64,000 nucleotides of DNA from positions 62,001 through 126,000 of the forward strand of contig NZ_FQXM01000011.1 of assembly GCF_900129965.1 (NCBI RefSeq), in the 5' to 3' direction. Position 1 is the stretch's first letter, and every line of letters begins with the position of its first letter. The position numbers and the translations under genes are program-made. This document shows, in pieces, positions 61,714-64,000 of this stretch. The notes under the pieces are model-generated. The model was not told where the DNA came from. It searched no databases and saw nothing but the letters and a program-made list of their open reading frames with translations. Source of the stretch: Clostridium grantii DSM 8605. GTDB taxonomy: Bacteria; Bacillota; Clostridia; Clostridiales; Clostridiaceae.

Positions 61714-64000
61714 TAAGGGTCTAACATCATTTATAAATTCAGTAAATATTTTAACAGGTATTTCATGCTGAAGTTTAAAAGTTATGGTTATTGGTTTTTC
61801 GCCATGATGAGCTAGAGTGTCACCTTTTCCTATATAGATATATGGTTGGATTTTTCCGTCGATTTCTTTATATTTTCTTATAAATAGATGTAGATTTATG
61901 TTTCTAATCTTGTTAAAAATTATATTATTTCCTCTTTCTGAACTAGAAGAAGTACTATTAGGTGTTTGCCATTGAAACTCCTGACGATTTAAAAATTTAT
62001 CTTCATAGTTTATGCTTTCTTTTATATCAGCTTCTTTATGTAAGTCTATAAATAGGAAATACTCGTTGCCATTAGTAAGTAAGCCACTACCCCTAAAAGA
62101 ACTATGAATTTTCTTGTAGTTAGAAAGTAAAGCTACATCTATCATTTGATATTGCTCATAAAGTTTGAAAAAAGGTACTCCATAATAAGTAGAACCAAAT
62201 TCTTTTCTATATCTAATAATTCCGTAGTTAATAATATCTTCTATATAAGATTTATAAATACTGTTTTTAAGTAGAAGTTTAAAATTATCATTTATTTTTA
62301 ATTTTTCATTTTCATAATTAAAGAGTTTTATACCCCTACTTTTTTGGCCAGAATCAAGATAGTTTCCATTTAAACATTCAAGGGCATGTTTAACACTATT
62401 CATATCAATATATTCTAGATATTTTAGAATTTCATTCTTAGCAGAACTTGTGGAAATTTCTTCATTCTTTAATAAATATTTTATTATACTAAATTCGTGG
62501 ATTCTTTTAATGGGTAAGAAATTTGATAATTCTTTTAAAGTATTTAAAAATAGTTCATTTTCCAGATAACCTTTTAATTCCTCATCTTTTTCTACCTTAG
62601 CCACAAAATTAATATAGGTTTTTTCTTTATTTATAAATTTTATAGGATCGGGAGCACCTTCATATTTGATATAATCCATTAAGAAATTTGGAGTTTTACC
62701 ACCATTCATTTTTTTGAATTCAAAATATTCTTCTTTTAAATATTTTAAGGAGTTAAAGTTTTCATTCTCTATTTGCTCTAGTATTCTAGCCTGAGATATT
62801 CTATCCATTTGAATGTGAGTACACCCAGGAAGAGATGGAAAACCAGTGCATAGAGCTACTCTTAAGCTATCCTTGTCATAATATCTTTCACCATTTAATG
62901 CAATGGCAATTAAAAAAGCTTTATTATGATTCCCAATAAAATCAAGTACAGTTAAGAATTCTTTGTTATCATGTTTTCTAAGGCCTCTTCCTAATTGTTG
63001 AATAAAGATAATGGGTGATTCTGTTGGCCTTAACATCAAAACGCTATTTATTGATGGAATATCTACACCTTCATTGAAGATATCAATAACAAATATAACT
63101 TCTAATTCATCTTCATCATTTTCTAATTTTTTAATATAGTTTTCTCTTTCATTCACAGAGTTTTCAGAAGATAAAGCAATACTTTTTATACCCTTTTTAT
63201 TAAATTCCTCTGCCATAAATCTAGCATGTTCTTTACTAGCACAGAAACCCAAAGATTTTCTTTTAAGACCATCATGTCCATAAAAATTCATTTTTTCAAT
63301 TATAAAATCAACTCGCTTATTTACATTCAATCTTTTGGTTAGTTCTTGAATATTATCCATATTAATAAATTGTAAATCCACATCTCTTATATCTGTTATG
63401 CCAAAGTAATGAAAAGGGATTACTAATTCTTCTTCAAGAGCGTCGTGCAATCTAACTTCCAAAGCAACATTGTTATCAAAAATCTCAAATATACTTGCAC
63501 CATCACATCTTTCAGGAGTGGCAGTCATTCCAAGAAGAAATTTAGGTTTAAAATAGTCCATGATTTTTTCATAACTAGGACTTGATGCGTGGTGAGCTTC
63601 ATCAATTATTATATAATCAAAAGTATTTTCCTTGAAATCTTCATAATGCCTGGACATAGTTTGTATTGTGGAGAATAGATAATTAGCATCTTTCTCTTTG
63701 GACGTGCCCGTAAACAAACCTGTGGATCTTTTATTTGTATCAATAAGAATTTCAAAGGTCTCCTTTGCTTTTCGTAAGATTTCTTCTCTATGAACGATAA
63801 AAAGCATTTTTTCGGGGTCAACATTTCTAACATCAAAAGCCGACATAAAGGTTTTACCTGTGCCAGTGGCAGCGATAACTAAAGATTTCTTTTCACCGTG
63901 TTCTCTCAGTCTATTTAAATTCTCAATAGCTTTTATTTGCATTGAATTTGGTAGAATAGTTTTTGTATAGGTGAAATTTCTTCTATTAAGGCTTTTCCCA
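61696..64000 (-). CDS. DEAD/DEAH-box helicase with DUF3427-like C-terminus, 5' end off window
   Basis: The reading frame stays open to the window edge (GKSLNRRNFTYTKTILPNSM precedes the first internal ATG at 63942), so the N-terminus is outside. Motifs: Walker A VIAATGTGKT, DEAH box IIIDEAHHA, motif III MTATPERCDG, and motif VI QQLGRGLR. The C-terminal half, from about IQMDRISQARILEQI, fits the DUF3427 region of restriction-like superfamily II helicases. These often have an N-terminal phospholipase D-like nuclease. It may act in defence or repair; the role is unproven. Confidence 0.9.
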   Translation of the reverse strand, partial: GKSLNRRNFTYTKTILPNSMQIKAIENLNRLREHGEKKSLVIAATGTGKTFMSAFDVRNVDPEKMLFIVHREEILRKAKETFEILIDTNKRSTGLFTGTSKEKDANYLFSTIQTMSRHYEDFKENTFDYIIIDEAHHASSPSYEKIMDYFKPKFLLGMTATPERCDGASIFEIFDNNVALEVRLHDALEEELVIPFHYFGITDIRDVDLQFINMDNIQELTKRLNVNKRVDFIIEKMNFYGHDGLKRKSLGFCASKEHARFMAEEFNKKGIKSIALSSENSVNERENYIKKLENDEDELEVIFVIDIFNEGVDIPSINSVLMLRPTESPIIFIQQLGRGLRKHDNKEFLTVLDFIGNHNKAFLIAIALNGERYYDKDSLRVALCTGFPSLPGCTHIQMDRISQARILEQIENENFNSLKYLKEEYFEFKKMNGGKTPNFLMDYIKYEGAPDPIKFINKEKTYINFVAKVEKDEELKGYLENELFLNTLKELSNFLPIKRIHEFSIIKYLLKNEEISTSSAKNEILKYLEYIDMNSVKHALECLNGNYLDSGQKSRGIKLFNYENEKLKINDNFKLLLKNSIYKSYIEDIINYGIIRYRKEFGSTYYGVPFFKLYEQYQMIDVALLSNYKKIHSSFRGSGLLTNGNEYFLFIDLHKEADIKESINYEDKFLNRQEFQWQTPNSTSSSSERGNNIIFNKIRNINLHLFIRKYKEIDGKIQPYIYIGKGDTLAHHGEKPITITFKLQHEIPVKIFTEFINDVRPLKEKGL

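Overview
The window is about 70% A+T. It has clostridial ribosome-binding sites, a Spo0E-type peptide, a GerAB-type germination permease, two-component and AraC regulators, iron-dependent alcohol and D-lactate dehydrogenases, and rho-independent hairpins after most genes. Together these suggest a low-GC, endospore-forming anaerobe of the Clostridium group. No rRNA, tRNA or CRISPR array was seen, and the species cannot be named from this sequence.

Region 1 (1-28.5 kb) is mostly ordinary chromosome. It holds an OFA-type MFS transporter beside a VanH-like D-lactate dehydrogenase, a chemoreceptor, and a large histidine kinase-receiver-GGDEF protein with a C-terminal zinc ribbon. An iron alcohol dehydrogenase follows, divergent from an AraC regulator. 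Next come a YesMN-controlled sugar ABC importer, a sulfatase locus with its own AraC regulator, a CorC/HlyC membrane protein, and an ECF sigma factor overlapping a membrane-anchored beta-propeller protein that may be its anti-sigma factor. Decayed genes (katG, a chemoreceptor, an HTH protein) sit between them.

Region 2 (28.5-45.6 kb) is accessory and heavily decayed. It holds a 5'-truncated sugar permease, lipoproteins, an Lgt paralogue, Rpn/PD-(D/E)XK proteins and their deletion relics, an orphan gerAB, remnants of IS4-, IS605/TnpB- and IS1182-like elements, Schlafen-AlbA/ATPase-like genes (one partly duplicated), a type IV pilin-like protein and many short repeats.

Region 3 (45.65-54.97 kb, all minus strand) is the main discovery: a compact operon that looks like a RiPP (ribosomally made, post-translationally modified peptide) biosynthetic cluster. 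From promoter to end it encodes a 69-aa unknown protein, a small membrane protein, two precursor-like peptides of 44 and 52 aa with a related leader motif, an M50 membrane metalloprotease with a PqqD-like front, an E1/ThiF-like protein with a membrane tail, an ABC exporter pair, a small membrane protein, a PqqD-like peptide-binding protein, a cobalamin-binding radical SAM enzyme, and a full-length YcaO resembling E. coli YcaO. I do not recognise this combination as a described class.

Region 4 (55-64 kb) holds a MITE-like element carrying a degenerate group II intron, a HepT/MntA toxin-antitoxin pair, an ATPase gene split by a TA-flanked MITE, a second Rpn gene, an IS4 remnant, a MutT/Nudix hydrolase and the start-proximal part of a DEAH helicase that runs off the window. 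At least five dispersed short repeat families (called A, B, C, D and F here) thread the window. Several abut gene 3' ends and two are junctions for group II introns.
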